Source: a virus
IMG/VR virus record: IMGVR_UViG_3300001282_000007
Coordinates: 35,520 to 99,519 of that record
Strand: one strand, 5' to 3'
Length of the DNA: 64,000 nt
Part shown: positions 22,568 to 31,256 of the stretch, in pieces
Layout: every line of letters starts with the position of its first letter
Numbering within the stretch: position 1 is the first letter of the stretch
Notes under the pieces: generated by a model
Database searches by the model: none
What the model was told of the DNA's origin: nothing
Seen by the model: only the letters and a program-made list of their open reading frames with translations
Program-made: the position numbers and the translations under genes

Positions 22568-24883
22568 TTAAAGTTTGCACGACTCACAGTCGTCTTGATC
22601 GTCAAAGTCAATCACTTCAAGCGGGGCATCTTCTGTGACATTCTTGCTGCCTGTTTTGTTGATCAGGCTGTAGTAAAAAGTTTTCAGGCCCCAGTGGTGT
22701 GACTGCATCAAGTTTCGTGCAATCAGGGTGGTCGGAACCTTACGGTCTGCAAAGTGTGCAGGATTGTAGAATGTGTTGGTGCTGATACTCTGATCAACAT
22801 AAGCAGCAATAACAGCCGCAGTCTTCAAGTAACCATCACAATCTTTCTGTTCCCACATCAGTTGATATTTGTTCTTGAGTTTGTGGTACTCTGGAACCAC
22901 CTGTGTCAGGCTTCCGGCTTTGGATTCTTTAACACTGATCAAGCTCATAGGCATTTCAATACCGTTGGTTGAGTTGATTACAACTGAACTGGATTCCACA
23001 GGAGCCACTGCCATTTGTGTGGCATTGCGTACCCCATGCGTTTTCATTTCTGTACGCAGGGCTTCCCATGGCAGCTCTGGAGCAAAGTCTGCAAGTTCAT
23101 TCACACCCTGAGCTCGTAGTTCCCAGGGGAATGTTCCTTGACCGTAGCGTGTGTGATCGCTGCCTAGACACTTGCCGCGTTCCTTGGCCAGTTCTACACT
23201 GGCTTCGGTCAAGTAAAATGCCAGGTGTTCCATCCAAGTTTTGACTTCACCTAGTGCATCCTTTTCACCATATTGCAAGCCACGCTTGGCGTGCCAGTAT
23301 GCCAGGTTGGTAATACCAATACCTAGCGGACGAATCTCGTCATTGCTTAGTTTGGATTGAATTGATAAGAAATCTTGATAGTCCAATATATTATTGAGGC
23401 TTCTATGTAAAATGCGACAAGCCCTGCGCATATCTTCAGGATTACGGAAGGCACCCCAATTAATGGAACCAAGAGTGCATAAAGCGATGCGGCCATCAGC
23501 ATCATCGAGGCGCTTAAAAGACTTAGTAGGTAAAAGTATTTCACAACATAGATTACTCTGATAGATTGTATGATACTCAGGATCAAATGGACCCTGCTTC
23601 ATCACATTGTCAATGAACACTAGATAGATACGGCCAGTGTCTGTGCGTTCTTTCAAGATGCCACCCTTGAATACTTCTTCTGCACTCATGGTCTTCTTGC
23701 GAAGGTCCTTGCGCTTTTCGTATTTGACATAGAGTTCTTCAAACAGTTCTGTATTGCTGTAGAATGCCTGATACAGATCTGGCACTTCATTAGGATCAAA
23801 GAATGTGATCATCTCTTTATTCTTAAATCGTCTCCAGAAGAAGGCGGAGAGGACCACTCCATAATCCATGTGTCTGACTCTAGTTTCTTCTGTGCCTTGG
23901 TTGTTCTTGAGTACAATAAGGTCATCAAACTGATGATGCCAGATGGGATAGAACACTGTGGCTGAGGCATTGCGAATGCCACCTTGTGAGCATGAGCGCA
24001 GGTCACCAAACCATTTTTTTAAGAATGGTATCATACCTGTGTGCATGATTTCGCCACCGCGAATGGGTGAACCCAACGGACGTAGTCTACCAATCTCTAA
24101 GCCAATGCCAGCACGTTTGCTGGCATACTTGGCCATCATTTCGCCCGAAGCAAATATACTATCGAGGTCGTCATCGCTGCGTATAAGGACGCAACTCGAA
24201 AATTGTTTAGTAGGAGTCCCCAGGCCAGCCAGAACAGGAGTAGCAAGAGTAAAAAGACCATCACTCGCTGCATTGTAATATTCTTTGATATAGCGCATTC
24301 TCGCTGTGTTCGGTTCTTCTGAGTGAAATACAGTAGCGGCCGCGACCATGTATCTAATTTGTGGAGTTTCATAAGTTTGTCCTGTTGAACGATTTTTTAC
24401 CAGGTACTTTTCAATCAGCTGCTCAATAGCTGCATAACTGTATTGTTCGTCCTTGGCATGATCCAGCATGTCATTCATGCGGTTCCAGTCATCTTCGGTG
24501 TACCACTCTAACAACTCAGGAGTGTACAAGCCTGTGGCCACATTGGTCTTCACAATGTCATACAGGTGAGGAGGTGTGTAGGTACCATAAACGTCTTTTC
24601 TCAACATTGATAGTCGTTGCTTGCCGGCCACAAACTGATAGTTGGTGTGCCCAACTCCGGGATTTGATTCCACGTCAATCAAGTCAACAATGGCTCTAAG
24701 CGTGATACCGTCTATTTCTCTAGTGGTGATGCCATCATAAAAATGCAATTGTGCCTTGATTTCTACCATGCTTTGACTAACATCTGCAATGCCTGCGCAT
24801 ACTTTTGCAATCTGTGTCTGCCATTTTTCCAACGCCAACGGCTCACGAAGGCCATTGCGCTTTTGTACTGTGATTGTTTTCAT
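22568..24883 (-). CDS. nrdA: Ribonucleotide reductase class Ia, alpha subunit
   Basis: Reduces ribonucleoside diphosphates for phage DNA synthesis. The 771-aa protein has an N-terminal ATP cone (1-90), the SSCVLIRSDDD block with the first redox Cys, the NLCCEI triplet (radical Cys and Glu), the ALCTLGSIN block with the second redox Cys, the radical-transfer tyrosines near the C-terminus (FYYSL) and a terminal CESCKL pair for thioredoxin/glutaredoxin exchange. Length matches E. coli NrdA. Two stretches around the active-site cysteines (about 23340-23590 and 24150-24330) differ in base composition and codon choice from the rest. No Shine-Dalgarno; TTAAATA lies 3 nt before the ATG. Confidence 0.95.
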   Translation of the reverse strand: MKTITVQKRNGLREPLALEKWQTQIAKVCAGIADVSQSMVEIKAQLHFYDGITTREIDGITLRAIVDLIDVESNPGVGHTNYQFVAGKQRLSMLRKDVYGTYTPPHLYDIVKTNVATGLYTPELLEWYTEDDWNRMNDMLDHAKDEQYSYAAIEQLIEKYLVKNRSTGQTYETPQIRYMVAAATVFHSEEPNTARMRYIKEYYNAASDGLFTLATPVLAGLGTPTKQFSSCVLIRSDDDLDSIFASGEMMAKYASKRAGIGLEIGRLRPLGSPIRGGEIMHTGMIPFLKKWFGDLRSCSQGGIRNASATVFYPIWHHQFDDLIVLKNNQGTEETRVRHMDYGVVLSAFFWRRFKNKEMITFFDPNEVPDLYQAFYSNTELFEELYVKYEKRKDLRKKTMSAEEVFKGGILKERTDTGRIYLVFIDNVMKQGPFDPEYHTIYQSNLCCEILLPTKSFKRLDDADGRIALCTLGSINWGAFRNPEDMRRACRILHRSLNNILDYQDFLSIQSKLSNDEIRPLGIGITNLAYWHAKRGLQYGEKDALGEVKTWMEHLAFYLTEASVELAKERGKCLGSDHTRYGQGTFPWELRAQGVNELADFAPELPWEALRTEMKTHGVRNATQMAVAPVESSSVVINSTNGIEMPMSLISVKESKAGSLTQVVPEYHKLKNKYQLMWEQKDCDGYLKTAAVIAAYVDQSISTNTFYNPAHFADRKVPTTLIARNLMQSHHWGLKTFYYSLINKTGSKNVTEDAPLEVIDFDDQDDCESCKL

Positions 24884-24885
24884 TA

Positions 24886-25311
24886 TTATTTAATTTGTTG
24901 TTTTATTTCTTGTAGCGAAACACTATGATGAACTTTATAAGGTCCTGGGTTGATATTTAACACTTGTTCCGGCCCCCAATTCAATATATATTTCTTTTGG
25001 GTAACTAGGACTAAATTGTCACTTCCAGTGTCTACTAGATGGGAATCCTGCATTTCCGAGTGGTCCAGCATAGCTATAGTATACATGATTCCCAGTCCGC
25101 GAGCAAGGCCGCAGTACATGTTGTCGCTCAATAGTTGCCAGGGATCTGGCCAAGTGGGCCGATCATCCCAGTGCAAATGGTAAGCACGCCACGGAGCGCA
25201 AAACCACCAGGCATTAATCAGGTGCAGTGCAGATTCTGAATCGACCTGTGCGGCTTGGGCCCGGAGTTGTGACCAACTGTCGAGCCGTTGAGCAAAAGTG
25301 GGGAGCCACAT
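24886..25311 (-). CDS. Hypothetical protein, 141 aa
   Basis: No family is recognised. The Trp-rich N-terminal half (AWWFCAPWRAYHLHWDDRP near 34-52) is followed by a mixed alpha/beta part. It is directly upstream of nrdA and downstream of the tail-spike gene. Its stop overlaps the nrdA leader. Confidence 0.62.
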   Translation of the reverse strand: MWLPTFAQRLDSWSQLRAQAAQVDSESALHLINAWWFCAPWRAYHLHWDDRPTWPDPWQLLSDNMYCGLARGLGIMYTIAMLDHSEMQDSHLVDTGSDNLVLVTQKKYILNWGPEQVLNINPGPYKVHHSVSLQEIKQQIK

Positions 25312-25317
25312 CGCTTT

Positions 25318-26919
25318 TTATGCTAGGTGGGTTATTGAATATTGAATAGTACCAGCATTACCGGTACTGGAAGTGGTTGCAGTCCAGGATACCACACTGG
25401 CTGTTTCGCTCACAGCAAATGTCACACCCGGACCTGTGCCATTATTTACACTGGTATCTTGTCCAGTTAATCCTGTGCCCGAGCTAGTTGTGCCTGCCAC
25501 AATAAAATACACTCCGGTTTGAATGTCAACTGTTCTCACAATAGTGTAATTGATTTGTACTGCACGAATTTTGGTCGCATCAAATGTGGTTATAACTTGA
25601 CCGGCAGTGTTGTCCACCAAGGTCAGTGCCTGACCCGTTTCTCTTACATAGGTGCCTTGTTTGATTTGGTCAGCACTTTCATACGCAAGATTAACTCCAT
25701 CATTTATGTTGATTCGTGGATAGGTGGTAGCATAAACAGCAGTACGTTCAAACATGTCACCTATGCTGACATTTTGTTCACCCAGGAAGTTGATTACTGA
25801 TGTGGCTGGACTTGTGGTTCCATTAAAGTGGTTGCCAACGTCATAGAACACATTGTAGCCCGAAGCATTGAGTCCGGTGTTGGCAGCAATTTTGATACCT
25901 TCAGCATAGATGTTATCAAAGCTGTTGCCCAGGATTCGGAATCCAGTTGGTCCACCATTCACAGGCGTCGGGTCACCCAACAGCACACCTTGGAACAATG
26001 TGTCAAATTGGCTTTCAGTTACCACACACCCTTGCGTTTCGTTGGCAGTGTTGAATGCCCAGGTGGCGCCTGTAAAACTGCATCTACGGAAGGTGATGTT
26101 GTTGCAGATCAAACTCAGAGTTGAGTCAAACCGCACACATGCCATATTGTCAGCATCTGTCACAAGATCGGCCTGAACCAACGGTCCGTTAAAACCAACA
26201 TCGGTAAATGTGCAAAAACTAGCATCCTGTACCAGCATGATGTCTGTGATTGCCAATGACTGGAATCCTAGGAAAGCAATTTCAATATTGGTAGGTGCAA
26301 TAGCACCGTTATTTCCAATGTTTACACCTGTCTGTTGTAGACTGTCGCCAAATCTGGCCACGTATTCACTCAAGGTACTTGTAGGGCTTGAAGTGTCCAG
26401 CGTAATAACACTAGAGTTTGCACCTTCGCCGTAGAGTCTGGCATAAGGCGGAATTATGATTGATTCAGTAACCAAGTAAACGCCGGCCGGGAAGAACAAC
26501 GACCGGCGAATTTGTGGATTGATTTCTCTACAGAACAACTGGTACAATGCGCGATTGATAGCAGCCGTATCGTCTGTGACACCATCGCCTACTGCACCAA
26601 AGTCCAGGACGCTGGCAAATTGATCCAACCAGTTTTGTAAACTCAAACTAACTGGACTGCCTGACGTGGCACCAGTTTGCACAGTGTATCCAGCAGCAGC
26701 ACCTTGGTAGGTGTATGCTCCATTTACCAACAGCAAATCTGAGAACTCTGTGAGAACTTCAGTATTGCCAACAACCGGTGCGCCATCCTGAAGGGTGCCA
26801 TTGCCGATGTATAATTTGCGTTCGTCAATAGCCCAGCCCAATTCTGCACCGGCCAATTGCGGCAGATTTTCTGCTAGACCTTTACGGTTTGTGATGCGAC
26901 TAACTTGTACAATTGCCAT
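25318..26919 (-). CDS. Tail spike / tail fibre with pectate-lyase-type beta helix
   Basis: The N-terminal about 60 residues (AELGWAIDERKLYIGNG) match the head-binding module of phage tail fibres. The motif VLDFGAVGDGVTDDTAAIN (about 105-123) is the hallmark of the right-handed pectate-lyase-3 beta helix used by capsule-degrading spikes, and Gly/Asn-rich rungs follow to about 410. The C-terminal about 100 residues are Thr/Ser/Val-rich and may be the trimerisation or receptor-binding part. No catalytic residues can be assigned with certainty. A GCTAAATA element and AGGAT ribosome site lead it. Confidence 0.83.
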   Translation of the reverse strand: MAIVQVSRITNRKGLAENLPQLAGAELGWAIDERKLYIGNGTLQDGAPVVGNTEVLTEFSDLLLVNGAYTYQGAAAGYTVQTGATSGSPVSLSLQNWLDQFASVLDFGAVGDGVTDDTAAINRALYQLFCREINPQIRRSLFFPAGVYLVTESIIIPPYARLYGEGANSSVITLDTSSPTSTLSEYVARFGDSLQQTGVNIGNNGAIAPTNIEIAFLGFQSLAITDIMLVQDASFCTFTDVGFNGPLVQADLVTDADNMACVRFDSTLSLICNNITFRRCSFTGATWAFNTANETQGCVVTESQFDTLFQGVLLGDPTPVNGGPTGFRILGNSFDNIYAEGIKIAANTGLNASGYNVFYDVGNHFNGTTSPATSVINFLGEQNVSIGDMFERTAVYATTYPRININDGVNLAYESADQIKQGTYVRETGQALTLVDNTAGQVITTFDATKIRAVQINYTIVRTVDIQTGVYFIVAGTTSSGTGLTGQDTSVNNGTGPGVTFAVSETASVVSWTATTSSTGNAGTIQYSITHLA

Positions 26920-26940
26920 ATGAATCCTGATTCTGTGCTG

Positions 26941-26948
26941 TATTTAGC
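26941..26948 (-). promoter_or_regulatory. Late-like element GCTAAATA upstream of the tail spike
   Basis: 21 nt before the ATG at 26919, followed by an AGGAT ribosome site. It contains the stop codon of the nuclease gene. Confidence 0.5.
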
Positions 26949-27654
26949 GTGTGGCGTAATACAGCTCAACTCGTTTCATCCACTCATTGGTCCAGTGTGC
27001 AAACTCGTCTCCCTCAATCACGTACTCGGTGTATATGGGCTTGCCCAGGCTACCGTCTGCTAGTACATCGGGCTGTTGAGCCATCAAAATAACGCCGCAG
27101 TCAATGGCAGTACCGTGGGTTTCGTTGTGTGCTGCTGCATACGCTGCCAACTGCACAAAATAATCATCAATCCATTCACGTTTTTTGGGTTTGTTGGTCT
27201 GTTTGAAATCCATGATAGCAGGCTTGTTTTTCCATACGCCCAAACAGTCTGTGGTTCCGGCATATAACCCACTATAATACACAGGAACTTCTGCACCCCA
27301 AAATTCATTCACATGGCACAGTCCTTGTAGAATAACTTCTGCTGCCATGAACCATGAAGGATGTGCAAAAGGATTGCCGGGCAAGGGTTTCATGTCATCA
27401 TTCAACATGTAGTGCTCAAGATACGCATGCATGCGTGTGCCACGGTTGGCTGCTTCTGTGGTAATTTCTTGTGCTTTTTGTTCGCCCACCCGCCGGCGCC
27501 AGTTGGCCAGGACCTGACGTTTTTCTTCTGACTTGGTTCGGTCCAGTATTGTGGTTACACTGGGTACCTTGCTGCCGTCGGGCAAACAGTAGTGTCGTTT
27601 GCCGTCTATGGTTTCTCTATTGATGGGCGTGTAGTTGTATCGGTTGACTATCAT
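26944..27654 (-). CDS. PD-(D/E)XK family exonuclease (RecB/Cas4-like)
   Basis: The 236-aa protein has N-terminal segments RGTRMHAYLEH (near 71-81, with His and Glu that help bind metal), GLYAGTTDCLGVW (near 128-140, Asp ligand) and AIMDFKQTNK (near 145-154) giving the D-x-K catalytic pair, then a QLAAYAAAHNE helix with the conserved Gln/Tyr. This is the arrangement of RecB-type nucleases in T4-like phages, which degrade host DNA or process ends. It follows iscA by a 1-nt gap and precedes the spike. Confidence 0.85.
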   Translation of the reverse strand: MIVNRYNYTPINRETIDGKRHYCLPDGSKVPSVTTILDRTKSEEKRQVLANWRRRVGEQKAQEITTEAANRGTRMHAYLEHYMLNDDMKPLPGNPFAHPSWFMAAEVILQGLCHVNEFWGAEVPVYYSGLYAGTTDCLGVWKNKPAIMDFKQTNKPKKREWIDDYFVQLAAYAAAHNETHGTAIDCGVILMAQQPDVLADGSLGKPIYTEYVIEGDEFAHWTNEWMKRVELYYATR

Positions 27655-27975
27655 TTAAACTCTAAAACTTTCTCCACAACCACAGCGGTCGCGTTCGTTG
27701 GGATTTGAAAATTCAAATCCTTCATTGAGACCTTGTCTTGTGTAGTCTACTTCAAGTCCTTGAAGATAGGCACAACTTTTGGGATCAACAAACAATTTGC
27801 AGTTGGCACAGTCAATGCAGATATCTTCAGGTTGTGCTGTATCTACATATTCCAACACATAAGCAAGTCCTGAGCAACCTGTGGTTCTTACACCAACACG
27901 AATACCAATACCATGGCCGCGACGTTGAATGGTTTGAGTTATTTTTCTAGCAGCATCATCAGTTAAGGAGATCAT
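27655..27975 (-). CDS. iscA: IscA/A-type Fe-S carrier
   Basis: A-type carriers hold and pass on Fe-S clusters. The 106-aa product has all three cluster Cys: the one in TGCSGLAY (near 34) and the CGC pair near the C-terminus (RCGCGESF). The GIRVGVRTTGCSGLAYVLEY block and GLNEGFEFSNPN are very close to bacterial IscA. Four extra Cys in the middle (CIDCANC, SCAY) are unusual. It overlaps iscU by 17 nt. The nearest source is probably the host; that is inferred from the similarity. Confidence 0.92.
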   Translation of the reverse strand: MISLTDDAARKITQTIQRRGHGIGIRVGVRTTGCSGLAYVLEYVDTAQPEDICIDCANCKLFVDPKSCAYLQGLEVDYTRQGLNEGFEFSNPNERDRCGCGESFRV

Positions 27976-28351
27976 GCTTGCTTTTGTAATCTGCTACTGC
28001 GGCCTTGATGGCATCTTCAGCCAGGATGCTACAGTGGATCTTGACCGGAGGTAATGCTAGTTCTTCGGCAATGTCGGAGTTTTTGATTGTTCCTGCTTTG
28101 TCGATGTGCATTCCTTTGACCCATTCGGTAATGAGGCTCGAACTCGCAATAGCCGATCCGCAGCCATACGTTTTAAATTTTGCATCTGTAATAATACCTG
28201 TATCATTGTCAACCTTTATTTGTAACTTCATTACGTCACCGCAGGCAGGTGCTCCTACCATGCCTGTGCCAACGTCTACATCGCCTTTTTCAAAGCTGCC
28301 CACATTGCGTGGATTTTCGTAGTGATCGATTACTTGATTTGAATAAGCCAT
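27959..28351 (-). CDS. iscU: IscU Fe-S cluster scaffold protein
   Basis: IscU builds [2Fe-2S] clusters with sulfur from IscS. From the ATG at 28351 it is 130 aa, the usual size. The scaffold Cys are present in GAPACGDVMKLQI, YGCGSAIASSSL and VKIHCSILAEDAI, with the Asp beside the first. The LPPVKIH segment that docks HscA is intact. AAAGGAACC precedes the ATG. No iscS, hscA/B or fdx is seen, so the pair must use host partners. It is driven by the promoter at 28369-28397. Confidence 0.94.
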   Translation of the reverse strand: MAYSNQVIDHYENPRNVGSFEKGDVDVGTGMVGAPACGDVMKLQIKVDNDTGIITDAKFKTYGCGSAIASSSLITEWVKGMHIDKAGTIKNSDIAEELALPPVKIHCSILAEDAIKAAVADYKSKHDLLN

Positions 28352-28368
28352 ACAGGTTCCTTTTGTTG

Positions 28369-28397
28369 AGTATACTACCAACAGGCTGACTAGTCAA
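28369..28397 (-). promoter_or_regulatory. Sigma70-type promoter for iscU-iscA
   Basis: TTGACT (28392-28397), 17-nt spacer, TATACT (28369-28374), about 18 nt before the iscU ATG. One mismatch in each box. Confidence 0.8.
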
Positions 28398-28407
28398 CCA
28401 GTTTGAA

Positions 28408-28758
28408 TCAACCGAGATTACGGTCTTTGTTCATGGCCGATTTTGCAGCCTGTGCCACAATATTTTGTGCTTGATTTACCGGCATAGCAGTGGGTCCAGG
28501 TTGTTCGCCGCCTTTGAATATCAATTCAGTAGCATCTGGCGACATGGGTTCTATTATGCCACTCAAGGGCGGTTGGCCAACTAGGCTTTGCAAAGTATCA
28601 GGAGTGATATCAATCCCAATATTTTTAGCACGATTGATAAATGCCTGAACAGGCATTTGTAGTTTTGCAGAAGTATCTGTGGCACGGCCCACAGCAAATT
28701 GGGCCAGGGCCAGTAATTTGTCTGCGGTGTCGTCTACAGCTACTTCATCAATTCGCAT
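28408..28758 (-). CDS. Hypothetical protein, 116 aa (possible virion protein)
   Basis: N-terminus MRIDEVAV is similar to MKLNELAV of the next gene upstream, suggesting a shared targeting or assembly tag. The rest is Ala/Pro/Gln-rich and helical. It overlaps the neighbouring gene by 1 nt. No domain is recognised. Confidence 0.62.
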   Translation of the reverse strand: MRIDEVAVDDTADKLLALAQFAVGRATDTSAKLQMPVQAFINRAKNIGIDITPDTLQSLVGQPPLSGIIEPMSPDATELIFKGGEQPGPTAMPVNQAQNIVAQAAKSAMNKDRNLG

Positions 28759-29642
28759 TATCTGCGCTCTCGTCCTAGAGATGCTGCAGGGCCAACGGCT
28801 GCTGCATCTAGTTCTTCTTCAGGAGAGGGTGCAGTCATGCTCACGTCAATTTGTTCTTCGCCGGCTGGTGGAGGTGGAGCCATTTCAGCTCCGGGCATTT
28901 CAACAGGGCCTTGACCAGTTACCACACCAAGAGCTTGTTCCAGCTGTTGTTTGCTGCCTTGCAGATTCTGAACCAGTCCGGTCAATGCTGCTTGTGCATC
29001 ATTGTTGAACTGAGCTGCTTGATCTGCACCAATTTGATTTTTAATTGAATCAACCAAGGCTGGCAATTCTTTGAACTGCATCTCAGTGGTGTCTTCAATC
29101 ATGCCTTGCATTTTGTCAACCATGTCTTGTGCAGCCAGAACTACTTGGGCTTGCTGAACTTCGCTTTCGCTAAGATAGTATCCATAAGTTTGAGCACGAC
29201 GACGTTCTTGCACTGAGGTAGTGCTGCTGAGATTGGTAAGTTCGTTCTGCTTGTCGGTCACTTGTTTTTTCAGATCTTCAAGTTCTTTTTGTATCTGTGT
29301 CTTCTGGTCCATCTTTTGCTTGGCAGCCATGGCAGCAGCCTGTTGGGGATTTACTCCCGGTGCAGGGGCAGCAGTGTTGGCAGCGGCCATTTCATCTTCG
29401 TAGATTTTTTCTGCAAGTGCCTGTTCCATCATCATCAATTTCAGGTAAGCAGGGTCACGCTCACTGGTGTGACGTGCAGGGCCGCTTCTGTGTTCAGATA
29501 ATACCCCACGTACCTTGCGATACATGTTGTGCAGTTGACCGCGATTCATTGAGTCAAATTGAACTTGTTGATCAAAATGACTCTCGAATACCTTAGCGAT
29601 TTGTTGTGTGGGGCGTGTTACGGCCAGTTCGTTTAGTTTCAT
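28758..29642 (-). CDS. Hypothetical coiled-coil protein, 294 aa (possible scaffold/virion protein)
   Basis: N-terminal MKLNELAVTRPTQQIAKVFE is followed by a long coiled coil with Gln/Lys/Glu heptads (about 110-150), an Ala/Gln-rich helical region and a Pro/Glu-rich acidic C-terminus (near 240-290). The low-complexity helical make-up is like prohead-core or virion proteins of T4-like phages, but no homologue is named with certainty. GCTAAATA and GAGGAAAC form a late-type leader. Confidence 0.65.
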   Translation of the reverse strand: MKLNELAVTRPTQQIAKVFESHFDQQVQFDSMNRGQLHNMYRKVRGVLSEHRSGPARHTSERDPAYLKLMMMEQALAEKIYEDEMAAANTAAPAPGVNPQQAAAMAAKQKMDQKTQIQKELEDLKKQVTDKQNELTNLSSTTSVQERRRAQTYGYYLSESEVQQAQVVLAAQDMVDKMQGMIEDTTEMQFKELPALVDSIKNQIGADQAAQFNNDAQAALTGLVQNLQGSKQQLEQALGVVTGQGPVEMPGAEMAPPPPAGEEQIDVSMTAPSPEEELDAAAVGPAASLGRERR

Positions 29643-30084
29643 TTGAGTTTCCTCGTAGTTGCCAGTATTTAGCCAAATTTATACATTTTGTCAACTCTTG
29701 TTCCAGCAGTTGACTTTGGTCTTGTCGGTAGGATACTTTGGTTATTACAGTTTCCCAGGCAGTTCCCGACATACGATCTGCAATGTTCTTACGGATGTAA
29801 ATATCATTGCGCAATCGTGTGAGTGATTGATCTAGCTCTTGTATTTGTCTAGCAAGATTAAAATAGTTTAATCTGTCGGCTATGCACCAGGCAAGTGCAG
29901 ATTTAGTAGTGCTAAATTTGCCCACAGCATCGTCTCTTATGGAAACGTCAAATCCCGGATCTCTGGGCTGTATTGTGTATTTGCCAAAAGCACGATATTT
30001 TTCCCCGTCTTCTACAATGACGTTTTCCAGCAGATGAGGCAGTTCTCTTTCGGCCAGGGCGGCCAATTTGCGGCTGGCTTTCAT
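29593..30084 (-). CDS. Hypothetical protein, 163 aa
   Basis: The ATG at 30084 overlaps the upstream stop; a longer reading is unlikely. A beta-rich N-terminal domain (about 30-80: YTIQPRDPGFDVSIRDDAVG) is followed by a long helical part (FNLARQIQELDQSLTRLRNDIY). The C-terminal about 15 residues overlap the start of the next gene by 50 nt in another frame. No family is named. Confidence 0.62.
   Translation of the reverse strand: MKASRKLAALAERELPHLLENVIVEDGEKYRAFGKYTIQPRDPGFDVSIRDDAVGKFSTTKSALAWCIADRLNYFNLARQIQELDQSLTRLRNDIYIRKNIADRMSGTAWETVITKVSYRQDQSQLLEQELTKCINLAKYWQLRGNSNETKRTGRNTPHTTNR
29666..29673 (-). promoter_or_regulatory. Late-like element GCTAAATA
   Basis: 24 nt before the ATG at 29642, with GAGGAAAC as ribosome site. 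It lies inside the 3' end of the 163-aa gene. Confidence 0.5.
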
Positions 30085-30341
30085 TTGAATACGTAGTGTG
30101 ATAACAACCAACCAACAGTGGCCAACAAGAACCCAATAGATCCAAGTCCCCAGTTTATCAATTGATTGTTTCGATTGTCCACAATTTTATGCATCATGGC
30201 ATGAACTTCTTCTGTCATGTCTTTTAGTCGACTGATAGCAGAATTGGCAGAATCTAGTTGCAGTTCTAGATGGCGATAACGTTCGGCGCAGAGCTCTACA
30301 TGCGCTTCCAGGCTCTTCTTTTCGATTTCTGTTGTGTCCAT
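30081..30341 (-). CDS. Small coiled-coil membrane protein, 86 aa
   Basis: A charged amphipathic helix (1-58, heptad-like) leads to a single C-terminal transmembrane helix (NWGLGSIGFLLATVGWLLSHYVF, about 63-85). This is a tail-anchored layout. Function unknown; a lysis or virion-linked role is possible. CATAAATA ends 4 nt before the ATG and no ribosome site is present. Confidence 0.62.
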   Translation of the reverse strand: MDTTEIEKKSLEAHVELCAERYRHLELQLDSANSAISRLKDMTEEVHAMMHKIVDNRNNQLINWGLGSIGFLLATVGWLLSHYVFK

Positions 30342-30344
30342 GAA

Positions 30345-30755
30345 TTATTTATGGCCTTTTGGATAGAACCAAATGTTCACGTCTGGTTGTAGTAGTGTGG
30401 TCAGTTGTTGCTGAACATAGTTGATGATTGGAACGCCGCGGCATGCCTGTTTGAGCAAGCCCACTGGATCTTCATCGAGTCTGAACACATCATCAAACTC
30501 TGTTTCAAACTCAAATTCCCAACGACCGTTTTGCATTCGTATGTTAGATATGTGCTGCGGCTGTGTGTACAGTCCTATCAATTGCAATATAGTTTCCCAG
30601 TTGCGTTGTTGATTTCTACTGCTGTTCCAGGATTCAAAATTGGTTATTGATTGATCTGCTCGGTCCACAAACGGCAAGACGCTTGTTCGAAAATGTCCTG
30701 TAACACCAGTGGGTCTACAATCAAAATCAGTCAATACACAAATACTATATGCCAT
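30345..30755 (-). CDS. Hypothetical virion-type protein, 136 aa
   Basis: MAYSICVLTDFDCRPTG starts a mixed alpha/beta protein with an aromatic, acidic middle (EFEFETEFDDVFRLDED) and a C-terminal FYPKG. It resembles uncharacterised proteins near structural genes of T4-like cyanophages. CGTAAATA ends 4 nt before the ATG with no Shine-Dalgarno. Confidence 0.62.
   Translation of the reverse strand: MAYSICVLTDFDCRPTGVTGHFRTSVLPFVDRADQSITNFESWNSSRNQQRNWETILQLIGLYTQPQHISNIRMQNGRWEFEFETEFDDVFRLDEDPVGLLKQACRGVPIINYVQQQLTTLLQPDVNIWFYPKGHK
30346..30353 (-). promoter_or_regulatory. Late-like element CATAAATA, 4 nt before a start codon
   Basis: Precedes the ATG at 30341 directly and overlaps the stop codon of the 136-aa gene. 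No Shine-Dalgarno is present. Confidence 0.4.
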
Positions 30756-30759
30756 GGAG

Positions 30760-30767
30760 TATTTACG
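30760..30767 (-). promoter_or_regulatory. Late-like element CGTAAATA, 4 nt before a start codon
   Basis: Precedes the ATG at 30755, just after the terminator at 30771-30803. An independent start site after a terminator is required here, which supports the promoter call. Confidence 0.5.
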
Positions 30768-30770
30768 GCC

Positions 30771-30803
30771 AAAAAAAAGCCCCGGAAATAAACCAGGGCC
30801 TTG
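30771..30803 (-). terminator. Rho-independent terminator after the 143-aa virion gene
   Basis: On the minus strand AAGGCCCTGG pairs with CCGGGGCTTT (10 bp with two G-U pairs) around a 7-nt loop, followed by a run of U. Insulates the gene upstream and suggests high expression of it. Confidence 0.85.
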
Positions 30804-30824
30804 ATTTTTTACTACTATCTAGTA

Positions 30825-31256
30825 TTAGACAGGAGCAAAGTTGGTAGCAGCAGTAGTGAACACTGCATTGCCGGCTGCTGAACTCAATTCCAAGTTCTGA
30901 CCACCAGATGCCACTGTGGCACTGGTATTAGCAGTGGTCAACAATGTGGCAGCAGTGTATGCGCCTGTTGGATAGATAGCCAAGTTCAACACTGTTGGTG
31001 CTGCTGGACTAACTTGATACATGGCCACAGTGCCCTTGGTCTGAATAGCTTGCAACACATTGTTGATATAGCCATTCACGTTTGCTGATGTAGTCAACGC
31101 ACCATTGGCAACCAAGCTGAAGAAATCCAGCTTGGGACCTTGGAAGTTAACTGAACCAGTTGCAGCAATGTTAGCTGTTCCGCCAATGTTGCCATTGGCT
31201 GTATCCATGTTGAATACTGGTTGATTCGTGCCGTTTGTTTTTGTAAATCCTGACAT
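30825..31256 (-). CDS. Probable abundant virion protein, 143 aa
   Basis: A small, nearly charge-free protein rich in Ala, Thr, Asn, Gly and Val with alternating beta-type residues (ALTTSANVNGYINNVLQAI). It is bracketed by a late-like promoter with an AAGGAG ribosome site and a strong terminator, as a single-gene transcript. This layout suits a capsid decoration or tail-surface protein; the function is not proven. Confidence 0.66.
   Translation of the reverse strand: MSGFTKTNGTNQPVFNMDTANGNIGGTANIAATGSVNFQGPKLDFFSLVANGALTTSANVNGYINNVLQAIQTKGTVAMYQVSPAAPTVLNLAIYPTGAYTAATLLTTANTSATVASGGQNLELSSAAGNAVFTTAATNFAPV

Noticed and set aside
23347-23586. 79-aa hydrophobic frame in nrdA
   Set aside because: Lies inside nrdA on the same strand in another frame; it follows from the local composition shift.
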